Shown piece by piece: positions 1 through 6,649 of a stretch of DNA of 12,452 nucleotides. A program made the position numbers and the translations under genes. This DNA comes from UBA8514 sp050251415 (lineage in GTDB: Bacteria; Bacillota; Clostridia; Lachnospirales; Anaerotignaceae): positions 1-12,452 of the forward strand of contig JBFWMT010000066.1 in NCBI GenBank assembly GCA_050251415.1, read 5' to 3'. How positions within the stretch are numbered: position 1 is the first letter of the stretch; every line of letters begins with the position of its first letter. A model generated the notes under the pieces. The model saw nothing but the letters and a program-made list of their open reading frames with translations. It did no database searches and was not told the DNA's origin.

Positions 1-134
1 AGAAAAAAGAACTATTACCTGATTGACACTAGGACAATTATATCATGGGCTTAACCAAGCCTATTGAACAAAATTTATAAAGTTATCAAGGTACATTTAT
101 GTATCTAAAAAATATTATACGAGGAGATTTTAGT
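1..134. other. Left-edge region upstream of the first gene
   Basis: No gene can be supported here. Short open stretches touch the left edge (one frame ends at the TAA at 52-54, another at the TGA at 24-26), and either could be the tail of a preceding gene, but too little is visible to choose. A small inverted repeat, GGCTT-AACC-AAGCC (48-61), lacks a T-run and is at best a weak terminator. A TTGACA at 23-28 has no acceptable -10 box at the right distance, so I do not call a promoter. Confidence 0.4.
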
Positions 135-1334
135 ATGAAGTATATAGTAATGCTTTGTGACGGAATGGCAGGCTATCCTATTGAGAGCCTTGGAAACAAA
201 ACAACAATGATGGCCGCAGACAAGCCCAACATGAACAAAATGGCAAAAACATCAATCGTTGGGCTTTGCAAAACAGTGCCTGATACCATGGCACCAGGCA
301 GTGATGTTGCAAATTTGGCGGCAATGGGTTTCGACCCTGTAAGTTGTTACACTGGACGTTCTCCCCTTGAAGCTATGAGTATTGGAATTGATATGAGTGA
401 AACAGACATCGCTTTTAGATGCAATTTGGTTACACTTACACAGGAAGAAAATTATGCTGATAAAACGATGGCAGATTATAGTGCACAAGAAATCACGACG
501 GCAGAAGCAGACAAACTTATTAAGGCTGTTAATGCAGCATTCAAAACAGAAAAAATAGAGTTTTATACAGGAATAAGCTACAGGCACTGTATGATATGGC
601 ATGATGGCCCTAAAGGGCTTGGGCTTACACCTCCTCATGATATATCTGACCGTAAAATAACTGAATATATGCCTAAAGAGCCTAAAATACGTGAACTTAT
701 GGAAAAAAGCTACGAGGTACTTAAAAACCATCCTGTAAATAAGGCACGCATTGCCCGTGGGCTTAACCCAGCAAACTCTATTTGGCTTTGGGGTGAAGGA
801 ACTAGACCTGCTGTACCAAATTTTTACCAAAAATATGGACTTAAAGGTGCGGCAATATCTGCAGTAGACCTTATTAAGGGAATTGGTATATCAACAGGGT
901 TTGATGTAATAGATGTTGAAGGTGCAACAGGAAATATTGATACAAATTTTGCTAACAAATGTGAAGCGGCATATAATGCTTTGAAAAATGGCATGGATTA
1001 TGTTTATATACATGTTGAAGCACCTGATGAATGTGGACACCGTGGCGAGGCAGACAACAAAATTAAAGCAATTGAATACATAGACCAGCAAATTGTTGGC
1101 CCACTTACACAAAAGCTTAGGGCGGATGGCGAGGATTTTAGAATGTTAATTATGCCTGACCATCCTACGCCTATTGCAACCAAAACACATGCAAGAGATG
1201 CCGTTCCTTTTATGATTTATACTAGCAGCCGTGATAAAAAAGGTACAGATACTTTTGATGAAGAAATGGCGAAGAGCACAAATGTATACTACGAAAATGG
1301 TGTAACGCTTTACAAAACCTTTTTGGAAAGTTAA
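135..1334 (+). CDS. Archaeal-type cofactor-independent phosphoglycerate mutase-like protein (possible homoserine kinase)
   Basis: This 399-residue protein belongs to the alkaline phosphatase superfamily, in the branch of the archaeal 2,3-bisphosphoglycerate-independent phosphoglycerate mutase (ApgM). Visible metal and catalytic positions are Asp9 in CDGMAG, the probable phospho-accepting Ser56 with Asp57 in APGSDVAN, Asp298/His302 in APDECGH, Asp342/His343 in MPDHPTP, and His352 in THARDAVPF. Family knowledge: bacterial members of about 400 residues have been proposed to be homoserine kinases (threonine synthesis) rather than glycolytic mutases. No threonine gene is in view, so the window cannot decide. 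The ATG at 135 is chosen because GAGGAG at 121-126 lies 8 bases before it; the in-frame ATG at 99 has no such site. A strong terminator follows. The family assignment is firm, the substrate is not. Confidence 0.88.
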   Translation: MKYIVMLCDGMAGYPIESLGNKTTMMAADKPNMNKMAKTSIVGLCKTVPDTMAPGSDVANLAAMGFDPVSCYTGRSPLEAMSIGIDMSETDIAFRCNLVTLTQEENYADKTMADYSAQEITTAEADKLIKAVNAAFKTEKIEFYTGISYRHCMIWHDGPKGLGLTPPHDISDRKITEYMPKEPKIRELMEKSYEVLKNHPVNKARIARGLNPANSIWLWGEGTRPAVPNFYQKYGLKGAAISAVDLIKGIGISTGFDVIDVEGATGNIDTNFANKCEAAYNALKNGMDYVYIHVEAPDECGHRGEADNKIKAIEYIDQQIVGPLTQKLRADGEDFRMLIMPDHPTPIATKTHARDAVPFMIYTSSRDKKGTDTFDEEMAKSTNVYYENGVTLYKTFLES

Positions 1335-1385
1335 ATACAAAACAAACAGTAAAAATTGCACAGAAGGTTAGATGGCCAGACCACA

Positions 1386-1430
1386 AAACATCGAAAAACC
1401 CTTGAATTTAAGGGTTTTTGGTGTTTTTTT
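1386..1430 (+). terminator. Rho-independent terminator after the mutase-like gene
   Basis: A perfect 10-bp stem, AAAAACCCTT (1394-1403) with AAGGGTTTTT (1410-1419), encloses a 6-base loop. With G1393 bulged, pairing can extend to AAACATC (1386-1392) with GGTGTTT (1420-1426). A T-run to 1430 follows. It separates the first gene from the dehydratase operon. The A-run on the left arm could make it work on the minus strand too, but no minus-strand gene is near. Confidence 0.9.
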
Positions 1431-1573
1431 GTTAGAAAAAATATACATATAGTGATAAAATGTTTCAAAAAGGATAAAATATTAACAAAAAAATGTCGAT
1501 AATGATAAGCTTCATAAAGGTTACGCTTGTTGTTTTTGTATACTTTGTCTATAAACAAAATGAGGTTTGAGTA

Positions 1574-1602
1574 TTGATTTTTAATGGCTAAAGGAATATA
1601 AT
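1574..1602 (+). promoter_or_regulatory. Sigma-A-type promoter of the dehydratase operon
   Basis: TTGATT (1574-1579) and a perfect TATAAT (1597-1602) are separated by 17 bases, the ideal spacing for the housekeeping sigma factor. Transcription would start near 1609, giving a leader of about 120 bases before hgdC. It is the only good promoter I find ahead of the four fermentation genes, so they are likely transcribed from it. Confidence 0.82.
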
Positions 1603-1697
1603 ATGGTTTGTGCAAATAGTGGAAACTGAGGTTATTTTACAAGTTAGTTAATTACATAACAAAGAATTTAATTTAGTTGGTTATCTATAGCTTGTTT

Positions 1698-1712
1698 TGC
1701 ATACAATATGCA
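1698..1712 (+). promoter_or_regulatory. Small hairpin just upstream of the hgdC ribosome binding site
   Basis: TGCATA (1698-1703) and TATGCA (1707-1712) form a perfect 6-bp stem with a CAA loop. It ends two bases before the AAGGAGG (1715-1721) that serves the ATG at 1729. It could affect ribosome access, protect the RNA, or act at the DNA level as a short operator. It matches no known riboswitch I recognise, and a 6-bp stem in AT-rich DNA can be chance. Confidence 0.35.
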
Positions 1713-1728
1713 CTAAGGAGGTGTTTTG

Positions 1729-2508
1729 ATGTACACAATGGGAATTGATATTGGTTCGGCATCATCTAAAGTAGTAATTCTTAAGGACGGAACTGATATC
1801 GTTGCCGCTGAGGTTATTCAGTTTGGCACAGGGTCATCAGGGCCGCAGAGAGCCTTGGATGAGGCTATGAAAAAAAGCAATCTTTCACTTTCGGACATGA
1901 CTAAAATTGTTGCCACAGGATACGGAAGGTTTGCTTTTGAAAAGGCTGACAAGCAGATTAGCGAAATAAGTTGTCATGCCAAAGGGATTTTCTTTCTTGT
2001 GCCAACGGCAAGAACTATAATAGACATTGGAGGACAGGACGCTAAGGCAATCCGTTTGGATCAGCGAGGTAACGTAAGCCAGTTTTTTATGAATGACAAA
2101 TGTGCCGCAGGTACAGGCAGGTTTCTTGATGTTATGGCAAGAGTTCTTGAAATTAAAATTGATGAAATGGCAGAGTATGACAGCCGTTCAACTGAGGTTG
2201 TTAACGTAAGCAGTACGTGTACTGTATTTGCAGAATCTGAGGTTATTTCCCACTTATCACAAGGTGTTTCAAAAGAAAATATTATTGCCGGTGTTCATGC
2301 CTCGGTTGCAAGTAAGGCTTGTGGGCTTGCTTATAGAACTGGGCTTGAAGAAGATATTGTAATGGGCGGCGGTGTTGCCCGAAACGAAGGTGTTGTAAAG
2401 GCAATCAGTAGAGAACTTAAAAAACCAGTATTTGTGGCTCCAAATCCGCAAATTACAGGTGCTTTGGGTGCGGCTTTGTTTGCTTATGATGAAGCTAAAA
2501 AATCATAA
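1729..2508 (+). CDS. hgdC: 2-hydroxyacyl-CoA dehydratase activator (ATP-dependent electron donor, component A)
   Basis: This protein hydrolyses ATP to push one low-potential electron into the dehydratase, which starts the radical dehydration. The 259 residues have the ASKHA ATPase fold signatures: GIDIGSASSK at the N-terminus, DIGGQDAK in the middle and GGGVARNEG near the C-terminus. Cys125 (NDKCAAGTGRF) and Cys164 (SSTCTVFAESE) match in context and in 39-residue spacing the two cysteines per subunit that hold the [4Fe-4S] cluster bridging the Acidaminococcus HgdC homodimer. The length is normal for the family (about 260). The ATG at 1729 has AAGGAGG seven bases upstream; an adjacent TTG at 1726 and an ATG at 1738 are less likely. 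It is the first gene of the operon, 21 bases before the dehydratase alpha subunit. Activators can serve several dehydratases, so the symbol gives the family, not a proven substrate. Confidence 0.93.
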   Translation: MYTMGIDIGSASSKVVILKDGTDIVAAEVIQFGTGSSGPQRALDEAMKKSNLSLSDMTKIVATGYGRFAFEKADKQISEISCHAKGIFFLVPTARTIIDIGGQDAKAIRLDQRGNVSQFFMNDKCAAGTGRFLDVMARVLEIKIDEMAEYDSRSTEVVNVSSTCTVFAESEVISHLSQGVSKENIIAGVHASVASKACGLAYRTGLEEDIVMGGGVARNEGVVKAISRELKKPVFVAPNPQITGALGAALFAYDEAKKS

Positions 2509-2529
2509 TTTAAGGAAAGAGGGATTAGA

Positions 2530-3792
2530 ATGACTGAAACTCAAGGTATGAATTCAAAACAGAAGTTGGGCTACTATCAGGAAAAACTCTATCAGGATGC
2601 GCTTGATGCGCATTCTAAAGGGGAGCTTGTTTGCTGGTCTTCGTCAATTGCACCTTCTGAATTTTGTGAGACGATGGGTATACATATGATTTACCCTGAA
2701 AACCACGCAGCAGCAGTAGGAGCTAAGCATGGTGCACTTGAAATGATTGAGCATGCTGAAAGAAAAGGCTATTCACTTGATACTTGTTCCTATGCAAGAA
2801 TTAACCTTGCATACATGGATCTTCTTATTGAAGAAGCTAAAACAGGTGTAACACCTGAGGCACTTAAAAGCTGTCCTGGCCCAAGAATTCCATTGCCAGA
2901 CATAATTATTACATGTAACAATATCTGTAATACTTTACTTAAATGGTACGAAAATTTGGCTGTTGAGTTAGATGTTCCTTACATCATAATAGATGTGCCT
3001 TACGTTCACACATGGCCAATACCTGAGTATACAAAAGAATATATTGTAGACCAGTTTCAATATGCTATTAAGCAAATTGAGGAACTTACAGGAAAAGCTT
3101 TTGATTATGAAAAATTTGTAAAGGTTCAAGAGCAGGCTCAGCGTTCAGTTGCAGCGTGGGATAAAGCTATGGGTATGGCACAAGTAGTTCCATCACCACT
3201 GAACGGCTTTGATATGTTCAACTTTATGGCACTGATTGTTTGTGCAAGGGCTAAATTTGCAGCAGAAGATACATTTAATACACTTGCTGATGAACTTAAA
3301 GAAAAGGCTGATAAAGGCGAAGATGCATTTAAGGGCGGCGAAAAATTTAGAATTGCGTGGGAAGGTATTGCTTGTTGGCCATATCTTTCACATACCTATA
3401 AATCCCTTAAGTCACTTGGCTGTAACATGGTTGGTTCAACCTATCCTGGTGCGTGGTCAATTCATTATACAGTTGGCGATTTAAGTGAAATGGCAGTTGG
3501 ATATTGCAAGATGTATTCAAATACTTGCCTTGAAAATAAGGTTAATGTAATTAGTGATGTACTTACAAGCACAAGCAGCACAGGCATTGCTTACCATCTT
3601 AACAGAAGCTGTAAGCTTATGAGTTTCCTTAACGTAGAAACAGCTGAAATTGTTAAGGAAAGAACTGGCATACCATATGTAAGCTTTGATGGCGACCAGA
3701 CGGACCCTCGTAACTTCTCACCTGCACAGTTCGATACACGTGTACAGGCGTTAGCGGAAATTATGGAGCAAAATGTTGCTCAGAATAAATAA
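2530..3792 (+). CDS. hgdA: 2-hydroxyacyl-CoA dehydratase, alpha-type subunit (component D)
   Basis: One of the two iron-sulfur subunits that remove water from an (R)-2-hydroxyacyl-CoA through a ketyl radical. At 420 residues it resembles the HgdA/LcdB/HadB group of the HgdB-like family. Three cysteine sites probably hold its [4Fe-4S] cluster: Cys86 (SLDTCSYARINL), Cys129 or Cys133 (ITCNNICNTLLKW) and Cys361 (HLNRSCKLMS). The C-terminal FDGDQTDPRNFSPAQFDTR block is typical. As far as I can recall the families, it looks closer to clostridial lactoyl-CoA and 2-hydroxyglutaryl-CoA dehydratases than to 2-hydroxyisocaproyl-CoA (HadB) or phenyllactyl-CoA (FldB) enzymes. That is memory, not an alignment, and the symbol is by family only. 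The start at 2530 follows a purine-rich AAAGAGGG site; an ATG six codons later is possible. It lies 12 bases from the beta subunit gene. Confidence 0.92.
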   Translation: MTETQGMNSKQKLGYYQEKLYQDALDAHSKGELVCWSSSIAPSEFCETMGIHMIYPENHAAAVGAKHGALEMIEHAERKGYSLDTCSYARINLAYMDLLIEEAKTGVTPEALKSCPGPRIPLPDIIITCNNICNTLLKWYENLAVELDVPYIIIDVPYVHTWPIPEYTKEYIVDQFQYAIKQIEELTGKAFDYEKFVKVQEQAQRSVAAWDKAMGMAQVVPSPLNGFDMFNFMALIVCARAKFAAEDTFNTLADELKEKADKGEDAFKGGEKFRIAWEGIACWPYLSHTYKSLKSLGCNMVGSTYPGAWSIHYTVGDLSEMAVGYCKMYSNTCLENKVNVISDVLTSTSSTGIAYHLNRSCKLMSFLNVETAEIVKERTGIPYVSFDGDQTDPRNFSPAQFDTRVQALAEIMEQNVAQNK

Positions 3793-3804
3793 GGGGGCGT
3801 TTAC

Positions 3805-4926
3805 ATGAACAAATTAGACATGATTTTAGATAATTTACAAGCTATTTCAAATAATCCTAAAAAAGCTTTAGCAGATTTTAAAGCAGAAACAGGCAAAGAA
3901 GCAGTTGGAGTTTTACCTGTATATGCTCCAGAGGAAATTGTTTACGCTGCAGGCGTTCTTCCTGTTGGATGCTGGGGCAAGGCAACAAAAGCTACATCAA
4001 AAGCAAGCACATATCTTCCAGCTTTTGCATGTTCAATTATGCAGTCTGTTATGGAAATGGAAATTGAGGGTGTTTACGATGGGCTTAAAGCAGTTATTGT
4101 TTCTTCACCTTGCGATACATTAAAATGTATGGGACAAAAATGGAAGGGGACTGCACCTGTTATCCAGTTTGTACATCCACAAAATAGAGGACTTGCATCA
4201 GCTAATGTATTCCTTGTTGAGGAGTATAAAATTATTCGTTCTAAATTAGAAACAATACTTGGTGTTAAAATTACAGATGAGGCTATTAATGCCGCTATAG
4301 ATATATACAATGAAAACCGCAAGATTATGAGAGAATTTTCAGAGGTCGCAGCACAGTATCCTCAGGTAATTGACCCTGTAAAACGTCATGCTGTTATTAA
4401 AGCAAGATTTTTTATGGACAAAGCAAAACACACAGAGGTCGTTAAAGAACTTATTGCAGAGCTTAAGGCTATGCCTGTTGAGCCTTGGAATGGCAGAAAA
4501 GTTATTCTTTCAGGTATTACAGCTGAGCCTACAGAATTACTTGATATTCTTAAGGAATTTGGCGTTGCAGTTGTAGGTGATGACCTTGCGCAAGAAGGCA
4601 GACAGTTCCGTGTTGATGTGCCAGCAGGCGACGAACCACTTATGCGTCTTGCTAAGGCATGGCAAAATATGGAGGGATGTTCACTTGCTACTGACCGTGA
4701 AAAGGGAAGAGCATCTATGCTTGTGGACATGGTTAAGAAGACAGGAGCAGATGCAGTTATTTACTGCATGATGAAATTCTGTGACCCTGAAGAATTTGAC
4801 TACCCAATTGTTTATGAAAAACTTGAGGCAGCTGAAATAAGAAACCTTATGATTGAAATTGACCAGCAGGCTTCTTCTTTCGAGCAGATTAGAACCAGAG
4901 TTCAGAGCTTTGTTGAAATGTTCTAA
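3805..4926 (+). CDS. hgdB: 2-hydroxyacyl-CoA dehydratase, beta-type subunit (component D)
   Basis: Partner of the alpha subunit in the heterodimeric dehydratase. The 373 residues match the usual beta length (about 375). Likely cluster ligands are Cys76 (PAFACSIMQS), Cys103 (SSPCDTLKC) and Cys326 (MMKFCDPEE), with Cys108 and Cys321 nearby. These sites parallel Cys86, Cys129 and Cys361 of alpha, as expected for subunits descended from a duplication. Other family blocks are VHPQNRG, DDLAQEGRQFR and the C-terminal SFEQIRTRVQSF. The ribosome binding site is GGGGG, overlapping the alpha stop codon, so translation of the two is probably tightly linked. After this gene the spacing opens to 159 bases with strong secondary structure before the CoA-transferase. 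The family is secure; the substrate (2-hydroxyglutaryl-, lactoyl- or other acyl-CoA) is open. Confidence 0.92.
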   Translation: MNKLDMILDNLQAISNNPKKALADFKAETGKEAVGVLPVYAPEEIVYAAGVLPVGCWGKATKATSKASTYLPAFACSIMQSVMEMEIEGVYDGLKAVIVSSPCDTLKCMGQKWKGTAPVIQFVHPQNRGLASANVFLVEEYKIIRSKLETILGVKITDEAINAAIDIYNENRKIMREFSEVAAQYPQVIDPVKRHAVIKARFFMDKAKHTEVVKELIAELKAMPVEPWNGRKVILSGITAEPTELLDILKEFGVAVVGDDLAQEGRQFRVDVPAGDEPLMRLAKAWQNMEGCSLATDREKGRASMLVDMVKKTGADAVIYCMMKFCDPEEFDYPIVYEKLEAAEIRNLMIEIDQQASSFEQIRTRVQSFVEMF

Positions 4927-4929
4927 AAA

Positions 4930-5004
4930 CTGCAAATGAAATGACGTTAGGCAATGATCTTATCTGGCAGGTGTTTGCGCTTGCCAGGTAAGTTAAATTT
5001 GCGG
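4930..5004 (+). ncRNA. Folded intercistronic RNA element between the dehydratase and CoA-transferase genes
   Basis: Two nested helices can be read. The inner one is 13 bp, CTTATCTGGCAGG (4959-4971) with CTTGCCAGGTAAG (4980-4992), including two G-U pairs and an 8-base loop. The outer one is 8 bp, CTGCAAAT (4930-4937) with ATTTGCGG (4997-5004), including one G-U pair. No real T-run follows, so it is not a standard terminator. It may be an RNA processing or stability element that sets different protein levels for the two halves of the operon, a leaky terminator, or an unknown cis-acting RNA. I do not recognise it as a described riboswitch. Confidence 0.45.
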
Positions 5005-5022
5005 CGGCGTGAAGTATCCACC

Positions 5023-5034
5023 GTAGTATACTAC
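5023..5034. promoter_or_regulatory. Perfect 12-base palindrome upstream of the CoA-transferase gene
   Basis: GTAGTATACTAC is a perfect palindrome. One further position mismatches, and the next two (5020-5021 with 5036-5037) pair again. It lies 51 bases ahead of the CoA-transferase start, where an operator could sit, but I see no convincing promoter boxes beside it. AGTAT (5013-5017) can also pair with the ATACT inside it (5028-5032). A protein binding site or a small RNA hairpin are both possible. Confidence 0.3.
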
Positions 5035-5085
5035 TGTAAGAAGTAACACTTATTATTTTTTATATTTAAAGGAGGACTATGTATA

Positions 5086-6423
5086 ATGGCAACTTTTCAA
5101 GAACAATATCAAGCAAAATTTACAACACCTGATGAAGCGGTTAAAGTAGTAAAAGATGGAGATTGGGTTTACTATGGTGAATTCGTTACTATTACTCCGG
5201 TACTTGACGCTGCTTTGGCAAGAAGAAAAAATGAATTACATGACATCCATATTGAAGGCTGTACAATGAAGTTAAATACAGCAGTTTACCAGGCAGACCC
5301 AGGTCAGCAGGTATTTGATATCAACGACCGTTCTTTATCGGCGGTTTCCCGTAAGCAGAATGCTTATCACTTAGTTGGTACATACGATGAATTTGCTAAA
5401 TTGGTTGAAGTAAGAAGAGTTAATGTAGCATTTGTATCTGCTTGCCCAATGGATAAAAACGGATTTTTTAACACATCAACTACTTGCTCATATTTACCTA
5501 CTGTAGTTGAAAATGCAGACTACATTATTATTGAAGAAAATGCTGCTATTCCTGTTGTTTATGGTGGGGATTTTACAGCTATCCATATTTCTGAAGTTAG
5601 TGCAGTTGTTAAAGGAACTGGCGAACCACTTGAATCACTTCCAAAGGGTGGCGCAAGTGATACAGATATTGCTATTGCTAACAATGTTATGAAAGAGCTT
5701 GAAGATAGATGCTGCTTACAGTTAGGCATCGGTGGTATTCCTGACAAAATTGGTGAAGCTATCGTTAAGTCAGACATCAAAGACCTTGGTGTTCATACAG
5801 AGATGATGATGGATTCATTTATGAACCTTGCAAAAGCTGGAAAAGTAACAAACAAGTACAAACAGTTACATAAAAACAAAACCATATTTACATTTGCTAT
5901 GGGTTCAAGTGACCTTTATGAATATCTTGACAAAAATGAGGCATGCCTTAAATTCCCAGCTGCTTATACAAATGACCCATTTGTAATTGCTCAGAATGAA
6001 AAAGTATTTGGTGTTAACAACTGTTTACATGTAGACCTTTATACTCAGGTTTCTTCAGAGTCTGTTGGTCCAAAACAGGTTTCAGGCGTTGGCGGACAGT
6101 GGGACTTTATCTACGGTGCTTTCCGTTCTAAAGGCGGTAAGGGTTTTGTTTGCATGAACTCAACTTCTACTCGTAAAGATAAAGATGGAAATGTTAAGGT
6201 TGAATCAAGAATCGTTCCTACTTTCACGCCTGGCACAAACGTAACTTTAGCTCGTTTCTTCACATACTATGTTGCTACAGAGTACGGCTGTACAAACATG
6301 AAGGGTCTTTCAACATGGCAAAGAGCAGAAGAGATTATTAAGCTTGCTCATCCTGATTTCCGTGACGGATTAATCAAAGATGCTGAAAAACTTGGTCTCT
6401 GGAGACCATCAAACAAAAAATAA
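5086..6423 (+). CDS. Acyl-CoA:carboxylate CoA-transferase, butyryl-CoA:acetate / 4-hydroxybutyrate CoA-transferase family
   Basis: This enzyme moves CoA between a carboxylic acid and an acyl-CoA through a glutamyl-CoA intermediate. The 445 residues are full length for the single-chain Cat/But/AbfT family. Glu239 in HTEMMMDSF falls at the position of the catalytic Glu238 of Clostridium aminobutyricum 4-hydroxybutyrate CoA-transferase. GIGGIPD (214-220) is the glycine-rich motif and SGVGGQWDF (333-341) the CoA-site motif. EYGCTNMKGLSTWQRAE and AHPDFRD near the C-terminus are typical of butyryl-CoA transferases. By context it should load CoA onto the 2-hydroxy acid used by the dehydratase, or recycle CoA from the acyl-CoA end product to acetate. 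AAAGGAGGA at 5069-5077 precedes the ATG, and a terminator follows the stop. Trp339 replaces the Leu or Val I expect in the GGQ-x-DF motif. The exact acids cannot be read from the sequence. Confidence 0.9.
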   Translation: MATFQEQYQAKFTTPDEAVKVVKDGDWVYYGEFVTITPVLDAALARRKNELHDIHIEGCTMKLNTAVYQADPGQQVFDINDRSLSAVSRKQNAYHLVGTYDEFAKLVEVRRVNVAFVSACPMDKNGFFNTSTTCSYLPTVVENADYIIIEENAAIPVVYGGDFTAIHISEVSAVVKGTGEPLESLPKGGASDTDIAIANNVMKELEDRCCLQLGIGGIPDKIGEAIVKSDIKDLGVHTEMMMDSFMNLAKAGKVTNKYKQLHKNKTIFTFAMGSSDLYEYLDKNEACLKFPAAYTNDPFVIAQNEKVFGVNNCLHVDLYTQVSSESVGPKQVSGVGGQWDFIYGAFRSKGGKGFVCMNSTSTRKDKDGNVKVESRIVPTFTPGTNVTLARFFTYYVATEYGCTNMKGLSTWQRAEEIIKLAHPDFRDGLIKDAEKLGLWRPSNKK

Positions 6424-6443
6424 TTTAAATAAATAATGACTAT

Positions 6444-6476
6444 GCCCTTAAGGAGATTTTCCTTGAGGGCTTTTTT
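6444..6476 (+). terminator. Rho-independent terminator of the dehydratase/CoA-transferase operon
   Basis: GCCCTTAAGGA (6444-6454) pairs with TCCTTGAGGGC (6460-6470), 11 bp with one G-U pair, around a 5-base loop, and six T residues follow directly. It starts 20 bases after the CoA-transferase stop codon and marks the end of the fermentation operon. Confidence 0.95.
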
Positions 6477-6514
6477 GCGTAATTTCCCTTAAGAAAAGGA
6501 TTTTAAAATGTGAC

Positions 6515-6575
6515 ATGCAAAACGTGCATAGCTACAAGAAATAATTCCCTTCACCCTGTGGCTTAGAAGGGAATT
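6515..6575 (+). other. Two hairpins in the leader region of the ymfF operon
   Basis: ATGCA (6515-6519) pairs with TGCAT (6525-6529), and AATTCCCTTC (6543-6552) pairs perfectly over 10 bp with GAAGGGAATT (6566-6575) around a 13-base loop. Neither is followed by a T-run, so neither is an ordinary terminator for the plus strand. No convincing promoter for the ymfF operon is visible between 6477 and 6649, so whether these lie in its transcript is unknown. Confidence 0.4.
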
Positions 6576-6649
6576 TCATAGTTAATCAACAAAAATTTTG
6601 AGTAATTTTACATTTATCGAGGAAAGCTACTTCCAAAGGAGGGATATAT

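Larger units (their letters stand above)
1335..1728. other. 394-base intergenic region between the mutase-like gene and the dehydratase operon
   Basis: This very AT-rich stretch holds the terminator at 1386-1430, the promoter at 1574-1602 and an untranslated leader of about 120 bases ending at the hgdC ribosome binding site. I see no gene in it: a 94-codon reverse frame spans the promoter but has no family signature. Between 1431 and 1573 I find no convincing operator or riboswitch. It is long enough to hold regulator sites I cannot recognise. Confidence 0.6.

Noticed and set aside
1..54. A short plus-strand frame open from the left edge, a possible tail of a preceding gene
   Set aside because: Only 17 codons are visible and another frame is equally plausible, so no gene can be called.
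252..830. A 192-codon open frame on the minus strand opposite the mutase-like gene
   Set aside because: It lies wholly inside a well-supported gene, its product is rich in Cys, Phe and His with no family signature, and no ribosome binding site precedes it. It is a shadow of plus-strand codon use.
1331..1615. A 94-codon minus-strand frame in the intergenic region
   Set aside because: It overlaps the terminator and promoter, starts at the promoter and has no ribosome binding site or recognisable motif. AT-rich DNA readily gives such frames.
4959..5000. The spacer hairpin as an ordinary Rho-independent terminator
   Set aside because: The tract after the stem is TTAAATTT rather than a T-run, and the next gene belongs functionally with the operon. 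I kept it as a structured element instead.
1688..6535. A shared GTTTTGCAT word near the hgdC hairpin (1694-1702) and, reversed, before ymfF (6516-6524), as a common operator
   Set aside because: A nine-base match between two AT-rich regions of a 12-kb window is expected by chance, and the surrounding bases and spacing differ.
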